DNA of 64,000 bases from Sipunculus nudus (lineage: Eukaryota > Annelida > Sipuncula > Golfingiida > Sipunculidae). Position 1 is the first letter of the stretch. Each line of letters begins with the position of its first letter. Shown piece after piece: positions 25,076-37,799 of the stretch. The DNA is taken from contig CM049320.1 of the NCBI GenBank assembly GCA_026874595.1, forward strand, positions 5,955,464 through 6,019,463, given 5' to 3'. A program made the translations under genes and the position numbers. Under the pieces are notes generated by a model, which saw only the letters and a program-made list of their open reading frames with translations, ran no database searches and was not told the origin of the DNA.

Positions 25076-26625
25076 TATATTGTTGCCCATTATGTACTAC
25101 CTGAATGTATTGTATATTAATATTTTAAAACAGTGCAATGATCCTAGGTGTCAGATAATCCGAATTATAATATGAAAGTATAGAAATTAAATATTCATAT
25201 ATCAGGTGACAAACATGAATCATCAATTTCATTATTTCTTCCTTTTTTTAATATACCAATAGTAAACTATTATTTTACGTGCGTGGATCACCAAGCAACC
25301 TTCGAAAAGATATCCATTGTTTCTTTGTCTTGAACAACTAGGCAGAGACAATCGTCTTTTTCCACTAAAGTGCCAAATTAATACCTCAACCACAACCATA
25401 TAGTTTCCTTAGTGTATTTTGGTATTATGACCTCATTACAAAGTATACACGAAAAACAACAGGAAATGTTTTACCTATATACCATAGTTTTATTAACATT
25501 GTTTCTTATACTTCAGTTTCATATTATAAATCATTGAACTAACAACCGTACAGACTAGTAAATATTTAGCTTCAAAATATATCAATCTGCGTTAGACCTG
25601 TTTATGACGAGAGGGAGTCAGTTAGCCAGCAATAGATTTGGGAGATCACGTGATCTATGCCGATGTTTCGCTCTAAGCTCACAAATTATCGATCATTTAC
25701 TCGTAAACAACTGCTATTTTGTTCCTCCCTCTATTTCAGATAAAGCTTTGTGCCTGCACAAAGTCAAACTTGAAGTTGCTCTCACTGCCGCTGTAAGTCA
25801 GTACACCTGAGATGGCAGTTAGGCCATAAAAATGTATGGTTCTCAGGCACTTTTTTTTCAGAAACCAGTGCGGGCGGGCGATATTTTACATTTTTACCTT
25901 TTCTTGTATGTTTCGAAGAAAATGTCATATGATCAGGGAAAAGCATGAAAATAACAGGATATTTTGCTGAACAGGTATTAGCACTAAATAACATAAGAAA
26001 TCAAATCAAAATTGTATTTTTTTTTCTTTTGAAAGATGAAAATCAAAATAACATTTTTATATGCGTGGGGTTAAAATTGACGCGGGCGGTCCCTGAGAAT
26101 GCCTTTTATTTTTATTTATTTATTTACTTTTTTTGCCCTGACGAGTCTTTTTGCAGATACCTCGCGCAAACAAATGAGCTGTATATATTAGGCCATACCA
26201 AAATAAAAATATTTATCTTCAGATTCTGAAACCAAACATATTGAGCGATTTTTAATATCTTTTGTTTTAAATTTGCCGGTTGTGTCAAAATACTTTGACC
26301 TTTGCAAACTCACAGGAGGGATGCATAAATATGCCTCATTTTTTAAATGATGGAAAATACTAGAAATAAAAACATGATTTTAAATTCATTTTTTTAAGAA
26401 TATTATTTGCATTATTGGTGCAAATAACTAGAGATCAACAATTAGCATAGTTGACGCTTTGCTCTTTAAAAAATATATTATCAAATAATAATATTAAAAA
26501 AGCCAGGAGTGATGATTCCGTGGAAGTTTTTTCGTGTGTGTGGCCTCGTGTCCTGAAAATGTTTCAGCGGTAATATATGAGTTCTTGCTATAGTGTACTT
26601 AAAATCTGCGTCTCTTCTTCCAAGT
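25076..26625. other. No feature recognised
   Basis: AT-rich unassigned DNA. Confidence 0.35.
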
Positions 26626-26877
26626 GTTATTATGATAAGATAACCTACAAACGTACTGACCGAGTTAGCTTTTGACACTACCTGAGTATTTACAGTTTTC
26701 TCCTAATTATAAGCCATTCCTTCTTATACTTAACAATGAACAGGAAAAACCAAAGTCATTATAAGATATCCCACAAACTTTCACAAACCAAGTTAGTTAC
26801 TGACACTACCTGGATATTAACAGTCTTCTTGTAATTTACGATCATTGCTTATAAAATTTTACCATTAAAAAGAAACC
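26626..26877. repeat. Diverged tandem duplication, period ~129 bp
   Basis: Units 26626-26754 and 26755-26877 share gttattat(g)ataagata, gacactacctg, acagt(t/c)ttct and a terminal gaaaaaCC/agaaaCC. Confidence 0.6.
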
Positions 26878-27194
26878 GCGACGTTACATTTACAATAAAA
26901 CGCATAATACAATCTGCTTTAATTAGTAATAAATAAATAGGCATCATTCTCTATTTATAATATTAATATAGTATTAATTGCATGTTATTAGAAAATTGAA
27001 CTAATATTAACCTCCTTGTTTCTGTATTAAGAGAGAACACAGCAGAAATAACCAATCACATATTTACACGTTGCTGGCGAATGATCATTAACCTTTGACA
27101 TGTATTGCGAGTTAATTAAAGATCTGAATGATGGAACAGTAACAGTTGTTATTGTAGGATCTGAGTAGTAGAAGTACTTATACTAGGTCTAGAA

Positions 27195-27850
27195 TAAGTA
27201 GATTATGTAGTGGAGGTGATAGTGGTGGCTGTTGTGGTTGTGGTGATAGTAGTGGTATGTGGTAATAGTAGTAGAAAGAGTATTAGGAGGGGGGTGTAGT
27301 AGGAGAATGGGTCGAGGTAGTAGGAGCAGTAGTAGATGTAAAAGTAAGAGGAGAAGTAGTGGGGGTAATACGAGGAGGGGTAGTTGTGGGAATAGGGATA
27401 TAACTAGTAGGAGTAGAATAAGAGCAGGTGTAGTCGGAGGAGTAGAAAAAGTAGGTGTAAAAGTAGGAGGAGATGCAGTAGTAGGAGCAGAGGTTAGTAG
27501 GCGGAGATGGTATAATAGTAGGAGTAGGAAAAGAAGTAGTAATAGAGGGAGAAGTAGGAGGAGTGAGAGAGGGTAAAGTAAGAGTAGTAATAGGTGTAGA
27601 AGGAGGAGTAGAGGTGTAGTAGTAGGAAAAGAGGTTGTAGCATTAGTAGTAGTTGTAAGAGGAGGAGGTGTAGCAGTCGGATTTGAAGTAGAAGAATTAG
27701 TAGTAGGAGGAGGAGGAAGTAGCAGGTGTAGTAGTAGGTACAGTAGTTAGAACAGGAGCAGATGGAGTAAGAGTGGTAGGAGCAGGAGGTGTATAAGTAG
27801 AAGTAACAGTAGAAGGCGTAGGGGTTGTTGTAGGAGTCGCAATAGTAGTA
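27195..27850 (+). repeat. GTAGTAGGAG trinucleotide-rich low-complexity tract
   Basis: About 650 bp built of GTA, GGA and GAA triplets with hardly any C on the plus strand. Open frames inside are Ser/Arg/Gly-rich artefacts. Confidence 0.8.
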
Positions 27851-28283
27851 GAATGTAGATAAAAAGCTCGCGAAGAAAGAAAGGAGGACAGCTGATGCTT
27901 TGTTTAGGTGCGCTCCATTTGCCTTTTTGTCATGTACAGTATTTCAACTACGCTGGCAGAGCTATCGCCGTCCGTCACTGTGGTTACATGGGGTTACCTT
28001 CGTCATAATGTGACGCCCTTCGTCTAGATTGACTGGATGATGAATGACTGATTAAAGTCAAACGAATGTGTATAAAAATGGCACACAAACTATAGAGGCG
28101 CGCTGGAGACAACAAACCCTCCATTTCATCTCGTTACCAATATCGAAAATAGGAAATGCATTATTCATTAATGTTCCGATGACTCAACAAGGTCAACAAT
28201 GACTGGTTTTCAATTCGGAACAAAATGGGACAACAACATGATAAAATGTACATTGAAAACCTGTATGTCTGGCTATGCTTGTT

Positions 28284-28285
<2 letters not shown>

Positions 28286-28380
<95 letters not shown>

Positions 28381-28470
28381 AGAGTGTGTGTTTATAGTAT
28401 ACGAACTGCAATTAAAAATGTTCATTACTATTAATAATTTATATGAGTGTGTAAATATATATATATATAT

Positions 28471-28520
<50 letters not shown>

Positions 28521-28563
28521 TTCCACTGTGATGTATTGAACTTATGTATTACATTGATTACAT

Positions 28564-28620
<57 letters not shown>
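28286..28620. repeat. Cluster of three (TA)n tracts with (GA)n
   Basis: (TA)n at 28287-28343, (GA)n at 28343-28376, (TA)n at 28455-28520 and 28567-28619. Confidence 0.95.
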
Positions 28621-28623
<3 letters not shown>

Positions 28624-28974
28624 TATATTACAATTTTCGTCATCCCATGGTTATGTTGGTATTCGTTCATTGTAAGAGACGAATCTGCATGCCAGACTTC
28701 TATGGCGGCGAGGAGGTCTGTTATATTGCCGTATAATTCAGACAGGATCCTGTTGCTCATTTTTCTATTTTATGCTGAGCCGATGAGAGGCTTTTAGAAA
28801 GCGGATGAAGCACCCCTGGATATTCATCCGAGTACAATTAAATTCTCACACGTACCATGCGACCATCGTGATACTGATTCAGTACGCGGGAATATTGCTA
28901 TTCGTGCTGTTGCCCCTTATCCTTCAACGAAATCCGTATGCGCAACATTTCTATTGGATTAAACTTCGTGTTTT

Positions 28975-29200
28975 TGCCTCTGCCGGGAATCGACTTGATT
29001 TTGGTGTGGATCCGGCACATGATCCAGATTCAGGAACGTCAACAGGGATTCTTAAAAAAAACAGGCACTTATGCACGAATGAACCTCGCTTTATGGGCCG
29101 AATAAGTGAATGCAAACACGGTTTTGGGACCATCCCACAATATGGACAACCCACTTGGCGGAGGCTAACATGCCTTAGAATGCAGATTTCTAGTTTATAA
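28975..29200 (+). repeat. Dispersed repeat R1, 3' half
   Basis: TTGGTGTGGATCCGGCACAT, gatccagattcaggaacgtc, GGCCGAATAAGTGAATGC, ttttgggaccatcccacaat, and the end ggcggaggc ... tttctagtt. It is the best-preserved 3' end of the family in the window. Confidence 0.65.
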
Positions 29201-30611
29201 GTACAATTTTACAATTTTAAGCAAATTTTGTATCGTTACTTCTACTTTGCAGGTATCACATATTTTCTCACAATCAGTTAATTAAAAGTATCCCTCTCAC
29301 TCCGTCAAGTTTTGTCCTACGATCCATTGAGTAATTCATTTTTTGTGTTCTCTGAAAGAGTGTCACTTAAAATTACACTGCGAAGTTAATTACCCTTCTT
29401 TTCCTGTTTATTAATGGCTAATTAACTTAAGCTATATGCATAGAGACAGCATTATTAATTACACGTGGTTTCACTCAACTGCTAATACTGCTCAGTAAAT
29501 TACCAATTTGGTAACCATCTCCGAGAAAATAACATCGCACGTCTGTTGCCGATGATAACAATGACTTGATTTATTAATTTAATTAATGATTGATCAAATT
29601 CATTTAGTCTGACGCCTTTATTTTTTCTATTTCGTCATTAAAACAGAAACACGACTATGAATATGAAATGTCAATCAAGCAACCAGTGGCGATTGGATTT
29701 TAATTGGAATATTATATTTGCAAATTCAGACTGTTTAGTTTTGTAAGTAATTTCGTTTTCAATGGATCACAATCAACTACACTTTGGAAGAATTCAGGAA
29801 TTCGTCCTAATCCATGAGAGTAAAATCAGTAATTTTACACAATACGAAAAGCAATCTTATCTTCCTAATGTTTCTTGCCTGTCAGAATATAGGGAAAAAC
29901 AAAACTTATTTCTTCAGTCAAAGGCCACGGCCACTATTTTCACTTTTAATGGAATAAAAGATTCCCTGGGTTAAGCCATAGTCCCTACTGGTGTTTAAAT
30001 GGAACGCCATTGCTGGGGAGGTCAGCAGCCGCGGTTTTCCGGTCTCGCTGGGCGCATTTTAAGTCCAGACTGCGCCTCAGACCGTTCGGGTTAACAGAGA
30101 ATTAATGTTTTGGGAACCAGTCAGGTCTCGTGATACCTAAATGCTTCTGGGCTCAGAGATAAGAAAAACAGAAAACCAGCCAAGACGCTCCCAAAAAGCC
30201 ATTAACAGTTACCACCAAGGCATTTGAAGTAGAGAAAAACAAAAAATATCAATATGTGCTGTCTATTAAGGATATGTTAAAGATGTTTCATTCTAAAGCC
30301 AGCTTTACTCATTTTTCCATATGAGTGTCAGATATGTTACGAATATTCACTCATCGGACTTGCTCCAAACATTCTGTTCCACGGAATCGCGGCTCATTTT
30401 ATTACATGCTTTCTTTTGTAAATGAGCATGAAGTTCCCTATATTATTTTTGCTAGTTCCTGCTCTTCATGTCTAAACACTCTTCAAATATATCACTGCGT
30501 GTTTAAAAAAAATCGAAATAGTCATTATTATTGGTAAAATATCAAACTGAGTAAACCTTCGATTATTTATATATACCATTCCTAAAACTGTCGCACAAAC
30601 CTGCTTCTGTT
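29201..30611. other. No feature recognised
   Basis: Unassigned DNA. Confidence 0.35.
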
Positions 30612-30905
30612 GTTTTGGGATGGAGCCGGGAGTGTTAAGTGCCGAGGGGTCGTGAGTTCGAATCTCAGAAGGGGGCGGTGGTCTTTCATGGTAAGCCCCC
30701 ACTGGGGGTAAGGCTTACTGGGGGAACGGTGCCCAACAGTTGTGTTTCACTCACAAACGAGTGCGCCTTTCGGGGTCCTTTAGTGTTATGACCCAGCAAT
30801 TGGGATGACACACACCCAGGACCCTCAGGAGTGGTACACTGAGCCTTGCTGACGCCAAAACTATCGCGTGTAATCCGAAACATGAATTGAATTCTGTAGA
30901 TGTGC
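30612..30905 (+). mobile_element. tRNA-derived SINE, family B
   Basis: B-box-like GAGTTCGAATC in the head; body TTTCACTCACAAACGAGTGC, GCCTTTCGGGGTCC; tail TTGAATTCTGTAGA. Same motif order as 7755-8095. Confidence 0.65.
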
Positions 30906-31164
30906 ATAGTGCTTCTATTTTAGCAAGCAATTAATATGGAGGCTGTTAATAACCTCCACACACATAAAAATATTAATAAAATGTCGCACATTTGTTCACC
31001 CTTTCTGCAAGCTGGCAAGAGTTACACATTTAATTCTAGACCAGTATTTTTTTTTAAATAAAAGACCGCGCTCCAACACCCGCTTCATAGTTCGTAGAAT
31101 ATTTTTGCGTGACCTCATCACTGTCTTCTCAAATAATTTCATTAAGTATCAAATGTTTCCGCCA

Positions 31165-31310
31165 GACGGAACCTGGGTCATTGGGCCGAATAATTGAATG
31201 CAGACACGGTGTTTTGGACCATCCAACAATAGCCCCCCCCCCCCCCCCCCCCATGACAGAGAATTGCGTTCTATATATAGAATGGAGAATTTCTAATTCA
31301 TAAATGCTTT
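31165..31310 (+). repeat. Dispersed repeat R1 fragment with poly-C run
   Basis: GGGCCGAATAATTGAATGCA, ttttggaccatccaacaata, then ~20 C (31233-31252). Confidence 0.55.
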
Positions 31311-33086
31311 ATGCTTCGCTCACATTGTACTACATATTTTTCCTACCTCTTTTCAATACGTCGTGAGGTTACTTTCGACACTTTCTGGTATTCTTTACGC
31401 CAGCTCACAGGCGGCAACGTTATTAATTGTCACCCAATGTTAGTCCCAGTGCACCAATTAGGCCTACCTGTATTACTCCTTTATATGAGCTGACACATAA
31501 CCTTATCGTGTATTTTGTTCTCTCTTGTCCATCATGTCTTGTTTGACCTAACCTTACTTGATCTGGGCCTTACTTATCTGTTCTGAAAGGTGTTATTGCT
31601 AAAGACATTTTTGGCAATATGGCATCTTTGCTAATTCGGTCATGTCTTTTTTTACCGAACATAACACCTGCTCTAGGTGTATGGCCCTCTGAACACCTAC
31701 ACTCCTCATGCAGCTCTTATATACTGCAGTCATTCCAGATCTCCGTCGCTTAAACTGCTGCTTCTTTCAGCCCGTTTTTTTTCGGTGAATGCACAATGCA
31801 GGGAATCAGACCAACGAGAGCGGAATGTCATCGCGGATGTTAATATTTGGAGTAGGATGCACAATGCGATACACGCTCTCACTGGTCTGAATACAATTCC
31901 TCACCCTGTGCCGAGTCGCGGTGGCCAAACCTGGAGAATCTTGCTTTAAAAAAGCAGCGGTTAAAGCGAAGGAGATTTAGAACGACCGCAGTGTGTAACC
32001 ATTACTAGAGGAGTGCACTGACCACCTGCAAATCATGTCTCCTTATCAACCAATTGGCACCTAGAGCCGATCAGCGAGAGCTTTAGCTGGGCAGTGGATA
32101 TGTAAGTAAGAAGATTTGCTAGATTTAATCATTATACACTTCACCCCAACACTCATTTTAAATCAAAGCCAATAGGGATACTAGTTAAGGGAGAAACGCT
32201 TCTCTTTGTACGGGTCCGAAGAAACGCCACCAACCGTCTGTGGAAAAAAAAGAGTGTCGCAGGCACTCCTACAGTACTTCTTGGTAAAAGCGTCGTTATT
32301 CGCGCCATATTTTAAAACACTTTAACATTTGGTCTGTCAAATAAACATGCAGGTTCGAAAGGATAATTGCATCATTTTTTCTAGCCAGAACATATAACAT
32401 TAAGCCATATGAACATAACACAAGACATTTTATAATTTTTAAACAAAGTTTTCAGCTCTCTTGATTTGGCAAATTGACTTCAGAAGCATTTTACGTAATA
32501 TCAATTTGCGATTACAGAACATTCATCATGTCATATCTATTAAAATCAATGGATGAGGAAATGGTTTATTATTTTTTTTAAATGTACATAAGAGAAAATG
32601 TCTCTACTTTGGCGGGTTATATTTGTTATCTGATTGCGAAAGACATATAAAAAATAGTTTATCTGCGTTCAAGAAGTGCTTAGTAAGACGACTTACCGTA
32701 AGGCGGTCCCATAACGTTCAAGTGTTAACCTCAAGCCGATACCCACATATCCTTCGACACAACGTGTTCTGACACGGGGCTAGGCGTATATTATGAACAA
32801 GCGATGTCGTTTCACGCACAGATGTAGCTACGCATTATCATCAATGTTAAACCAGAACCGATCGATCTACCAGCATCCCATGCATGGGCTCGTAATGGTG
32901 GAAACAATAAAACGCTCAAGTGATCTTTCCCGGCAAATGTTTGCAAAAATGTTACCCAGAATGGAATCACTTCGTCGAGGTGTCCTTTACAGTTTTATCG
33001 CAGAAATATTATCGCAGTTCTTATCATATGAATTGTTTACTTATCATTTCGAAGTATTTTAAAGTTTCTGTAATCTCAGTAGTTAC
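31311..33086. other. No feature recognised
   Basis: Unassigned DNA; no convincing exon. Confidence 0.35.
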
Positions 33087-33260
33087 CTGCCCGGCATGAC
33101 AGTCAAGTAGCCCATCACGTAGATTACGTGTATTTATCTGCCTGAAGCAAATTTTTCTCATGTCCATCATTTTGCTGTATAACCTCTTCATTGACCGCTC
33201 CAAAATGTCAATATCCTCTCGTGTCTGGGATGTACCCAAAATATACCTATACGCTAGACC
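33087..33260 (-). CDS. Weak exon candidate, LDLa-like C-terminus
   Basis: A minus-strand open frame encodes TREDIDILERSMKRLYSKMM ... KICFRQINTRNLRDGLLDCH then AGQ. It ends exactly at a consensus donor (GGGCAG|GTAACT at 33087/33086, phase 0). The tail (DGLLDC-x-x-G) resembles the acidic end of an LDL-receptor class A repeat, which normally runs on to S-D-E in the next exon. I cannot find a partner exon, and several acceptors are possible (for example after catcccag or actgcag). It is GC-richer than its surroundings. It could be a pseudo-exon or chance. Confidence 0.25.
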
Positions 33261-33559
33261 TCTGCAGTACGATACAGTCCGTGCCTGTGTTGGGGTATTC
33301 ACCACCGCACTGACTGTTTATAGATGTGTTGACTATTAATTACATCATAGCAACTGTTACCAGGGACAGGCCTTGTTGACATTTTTAAAGGTCAGATGAC
33401 ACATATATGTTGCTTATTTGTAATTTTAAAGGTCACTTTGCATGCTCCGATCAAACTTTTGTTCTTCTTTTTTTTAAATGAATGTAATATATATTTGGTG
33501 AGACAGTATATATGTACAATGTATGTATGTATATAAACATATTTATTAACATGGATTTT

Positions 33560-33775
33560 ACAAATAGTTATAATAACTAATCAAGGCACTCTCCATAATT
33601 CAGGTGGTGGCCTTCCATAGTGACTAGAGGTGGAGGAAACCGGAGAACCCGGAGAAAACCACCGCCTTGGACGGGCAACTACAACCCACTCTCATAGCCA
33701 CGCCGGGGATCGAACCCGGGTCGCCAGCAGAGAGTGTCGAGCCTTTTACTATTCGACTGTCTAGGCCCAATACGT
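33560..33775 (-). mobile_element. SINE family A, best-preserved copy
   Basis: Minus-strand head GGCGACCCGGGTTCGATCCC carries an exact B-box (GGTTCGATCCC). Body: CGGCGTGGCTATGAGAGTGG, GTGGTTTTCTCCGGGTTCTC; tail: GAGTGCCTTGATTAGTTATT. It is flanked on both sides by GTAT/TACG short repeats. Confidence 0.75.
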
Positions 33776-33847
33776 ATGTATGTACGTAGGTATGAGTTTG
33801 TATATATGTACGTAGATAGAAAGTTATTTGACTGGCAATGCGGGCCC

Positions 33848-33965
33848 ATTTCATAGAGATATACAGCAAGAATACACAAAAAAAGTCGGATCATCCCGTA
33901 TGGAAATCGAACCTGTGACCCTCCGATTGCCAGTCGTCTCCTCTACCACTAAGCTAAAAGGGATC
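33848..33965 (-). mobile_element. SINE family C, tRNA-like head, copy 1
   Basis: Minus strand: TAGCTTAGTGGTAGAGGA (A-box), an anticodon-loop-like CTGGCAA, and GGTTCGATTTCC (B-box), then a body shared with copy 2. If read as a tRNA the anticodon position is GGC (Ala), but the stems are imperfect. Confidence 0.65.
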
Positions 33966-34139
33966 CTCGACCTCCTCTGTGTATCAGCACAATTTCATAG
34001 GAACCAGCGAAGTGATGTAACTACCGTGACTGGTATTATACGTACATACTACATATGTCGACACAGCGGTGATAAACTGAAGGCCTTTCATGGTGTGCAT
34101 CAAGTATTATATGGAGATGTTTAAATTGGCCAGGCTGAT

Positions 34140-34257
34140 CCATTTCAAAGAGATTTAGAACAAAAATAAACGGAAAATCTCGGATCAAACTGTATGGGAA
34201 TCGAACCCATGACCCTCCGATTGCCGGTCGTCTGCTCTACCACTGAGCTAACAGTGG
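34140..34257 (-). mobile_element. SINE family C, tRNA-like head, copy 2
   Basis: The tRNA-like part is 34257-34187: TTAGCTCAGTGGTAGAGCA, TCATGGGTTCGATTCCCAT (T-arm pairs 5 bp), acceptor with 5 of 7 pairs. The anticodon loop reads CCGGCAA, lacking the universal U33. Body CATTTCAAAGAGATT matches copy 1. Confidence 0.65.
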
Positions 34258-35460
34258 AAAACGAAGAAAACCAAAGCACGAGTCTACGTTTCTTTTTGCT
34301 TAAAGTAAAAAGCATAAATCACTAGTTTCATGAATTTAATACCAGTAATATTTCATTGACAAGTAACATAAAACGTTGTTTAAACATTCACACTACACTA
34401 GAGTATCATTTTTTCATATAAAAGCAATATATTTAATAAATTAAAACAAACCTGATGTGTTATATATTTTTTTCCACATATGATATAAAACACTGAATCC
34501 TTTTATATGAATCAGACACCTTCCTTATTACAACGAAGGGAAGATTTCCATTCAATAGAAATTCATTTGAATTTTACACTATCTACATATAAACTTATTA
34601 AGTCACGTTTGTTGAGAGTTAAGTACAGGTGCTCTTTTTATTACATATAGAAGGTTCAATTTGCACTAATACAAACATACATATTAAACCATTCGTTAGA
34701 TAAATACGTAATGTGAAAAGTATAAAATAAAATTATTTAACTATATTTCCACCTGCGCATCAAATAAATTCAAGGTAGGAAAATGTTAACTTCTCATTAG
34801 AGCGCTTGCCTCCGCCAAAACCAACACCACAGCTTGTTCCTCCTCCCTCCTTACCTTCACTGGCTTCAAGGTATAATGCAAATTAATTAATTAAAAACGT
34901 GTAAATAGAGTACCTGATCACTAAGCCGGACCATTGGAATGAATGCGTTCGAATATGATAACACAGGCGCCTGAGTTTATCGGAGATTCAAAAGGACATT
35001 CGCATTAAAGCAAACGTCTTGTTTTAATTAGGCATGTATATATAGTTTTGTCTTAACATTTTGATATGTGCCAGCACAGGGAACTCACTTTGCACTGAAA
35101 TATATTACAATGTTTTTCTACATCAATTTTCTTATCTGTATACATTTCCTTCTCTATTTTTCTCATTGCATAATGCAAAGAAGTGTTTTTTTTTATATTT
35201 TATCATGTTTTATATATACATTGAAGACCACCGCCTTTTTAAGTTTATGAAGTCTGTCTATTCTGATCGAGGGAGATTTCAGTACTGGTCTCCTGGTGCA
35301 GCTTTAGCTGTCTGTATGATTTTCATGAATAAGTAATGAAACAACTTCTTTTAAATTATGTATTATGGCTGTTTTTTTTTTTTTTGTTTTTTTTTGTGTC
35401 GGCTGTTGTGCTATGCAATATACATGAAAAATCATCATCCTTTGCATCCCGGAATTTTAT
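34258..35460. other. No feature recognised
   Basis: AT-rich unassigned DNA. Confidence 0.35.
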
Positions 35461-35464
35461 AATG

Positions 35465-35527
<63 letters not shown>

Positions 35528-35565
35528 ATCACCTCCATGTACATGCTCTCTCTTATTCTCTCTCT

Positions 35566-35622
<57 letters not shown>

Positions 35623-35668
35623 GCAGTGTCTTACTGTATCTGTCTCTTTGTATGCCCGCTGTCTGTCC

Positions 35669-35742
<74 letters not shown>

Positions 35743-35790
35743 GTCTGTCTGTCTGCCCGTCTGTCTGTCTGTCTGTGTCGATCTCTCATA
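35465..35790. repeat. Compound (TA)n, (CT)n and (TGTC)n microsatellite cluster
   Basis: (TA)n 35467-35527, (CT)n 35539-35622 and 35671-35739, then TGTC/CTGT repeats to about 35778. Confidence 0.95.
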
Positions 35791-36479
35791 CTCGCCCATA
35801 TATAAACGTGTTCAGACAGAAGCTCATATGCGGGCTGCAAATTCAAAATAGCAACAATTTGGACGTAATCTATATATTTCAAGAAATCACCTCGACCTTT
35901 TATTCTTTCAAATCCTCAAATTCTCAGGACAGATGATTAATCGTCCACGCTGGTAGTTGATAGCCGGCCTGCTGCCGCAAGCAACTGGTCCTCTGGTCTC
36001 AGGGAACAATTTTATAAGGCAAATAATGGGGTGTCTCAAGTGGATGAGTGAATTGCGTGAATCTTAACTGCTTAGAGAGGTTGTTACGTCCACTTTTATC
36101 ATCCCTGGCTAAGAGAGATGTCATCTGAATAGCCGTATATCGTGCAGGAAGTCACAAGAGACTCTCCGTAAAAGCAGGAGTATGATCTTTTGAAGTGACA
36201 GTGAATAATTCCCTACTTATTATTTTCTTTAAATTAAGTTTGAATACGACCAAAAGCAGATAACATGGTTCTTAAAAATCTACGGTCTCCAGGGTGGTCA
36301 CAATTAATTTATACATCTTTTGATGATTAATGCACCTGGGTTGTTGCGATTACCGACTGCTCTGGCAAGGAAACCTTTAACAGGTACATCTTCACAGACT
36401 GTATCAACGTACAATTTATATTGCAGAGGAACCATCGCTACAATACAAGGAATTTTATCAAGTAAGGCAAATTATATTT
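35791..36479. other. No feature recognised
   Basis: Unassigned DNA. Confidence 0.35.
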
Positions 36480-36625
36480 ATTTATGCGCCTTTAGGGGGT
36501 TCCTCGGTGGTTTCACCCAGCAATGGGTGATGATAACACCAAGCCTGCAGGTACAGTAGTCACTTTGCCTGTTTAACACCAGGAAACAAAATGAAAGGAA
36601 TCGTGTGCTCCTGCCCTGTCACGTG
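36480..36625 (+). mobile_element. SINE family B, 5'-truncated
   Basis: GCGCCTTTAGGGGGTTCCTC, ggtggtttcacccagcaatg, TTTAACACCAGGA correspond to the body of the family B copies at 7755 and 30612; the tRNA-like head is missing. Confidence 0.55.
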
Positions 36626-37795
36626 ATCTGAGTAAAGCTAGCATTAGAAAAATGAGGAAGATTACCTCCAACAACAACAAACTTTTTCAGAAGTCTGGTT
36701 CAGGGATTTTTACGTACGGGAGTATGATTAATGGTGGAGACATAACCTGCAGTAAAGCCAGTCTCTGTGTCTCTGTCGGGATATCACTGCTTGAATTAGA
36801 GAGCATTCGCACCTGGCGCGTTTTATCCCAATGCCTTACGTCTTAATTCCTTGGCTTTGTCATACTCCAACCAGTCTTAAGACCTTGTCTTTAGCAAACA
36901 AACTAGAAATTCCTACATGACATTATGACACAACTTGATTTTACGATGAGTTCAGAGGACAAATGATATGTTCGAAAATTGGTCGTTTGGATTATCAAGA
37001 GGATGATAATAAAACTGATGACTAATTGGATCATCGGAACGCAGCAATAATTCATGTGGGTATTTATTATAGGCTGATTGGTACATCATTGTGGCACAGG
37101 ACCGGTGATGCCAAAGCCCGCTAGATCACGCTACATCTGTAAGATATAATCTGTATATTTTCAATGGCCGTTATACAGTTCGCGAATCAAAAACAGCTTT
37201 TTATTATGCTATTAGATTTTGGGCTAACCGCAATCGCATTAGGACCGTGGATAGTTACGCCACTAGAGGATTGGACATGACCATGATTGGTCACTCCGGG
37301 AAGAACCGGAGGTATACCAGCTATATGTACCTGTGTTTGCTAGCCCAGGGTGACACTTAGGACATACAGATCTTACAAAAAGCTGCCAGAGTTACGCCCT
37401 GAATGCTTAATCGGTTATAAAATTATGCACATATTGGTAAAGAACCAGATCCTGTGTCAGGTATATGTGCTCAGCGCTAAAATATCGCAGTGATACTCAG
37501 TCTTAAACAGAACGGTAGAGTTCTACGACAGACCCAGTCGTGAACCGTTTTGTAAACGTATGTAGTAACGATGTGCGTGTATGGGTTATCTGATAACGTT
37601 GTCATATGTAAACATTATGAATTTACTCCATTAAATTGACAGGCCGTTTGACAGAGCTTATATCATTGTCAGTGATGCTTCTCGAATTACGTCTTTTTTG
37701 CATTCAAATAACAAGAAATACAACTGGAATATGGGCAGCCGACAGGCTACAAGAGGAATCCGCCAAACACAGAAGCATGGAATGTCTCCCTACAT
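36626..37795. other. No feature recognised
   Basis: Unassigned DNA. Confidence 0.35.
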
Positions 37796-37799
37796 ATGA

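Noticed and set aside
27259-27576. 105-codon Ser/Arg/Gly-rich frame resembling an SR protein
   Set aside because: Produced by the GTA/GGA triplet tract; no folded-domain motif and the bias continues in all frames.
28199-28736. Tyr/Ile-rich open frames
   Set aside because: Translation of TA and GA microsatellites.
34187-34257. Functional tRNA-Ala gene
   Set aside because: U33 is missing, outer acceptor pairs fail, the anticodon stem is only 3 bp and the flanks match another SINE copy.
35336-35851. 171-codon plus frame and overlapping minus frames rich in Ser/Leu or Arg/Glu
   Set aside because: They are translations of (TA)n and (CT)n microsatellites.
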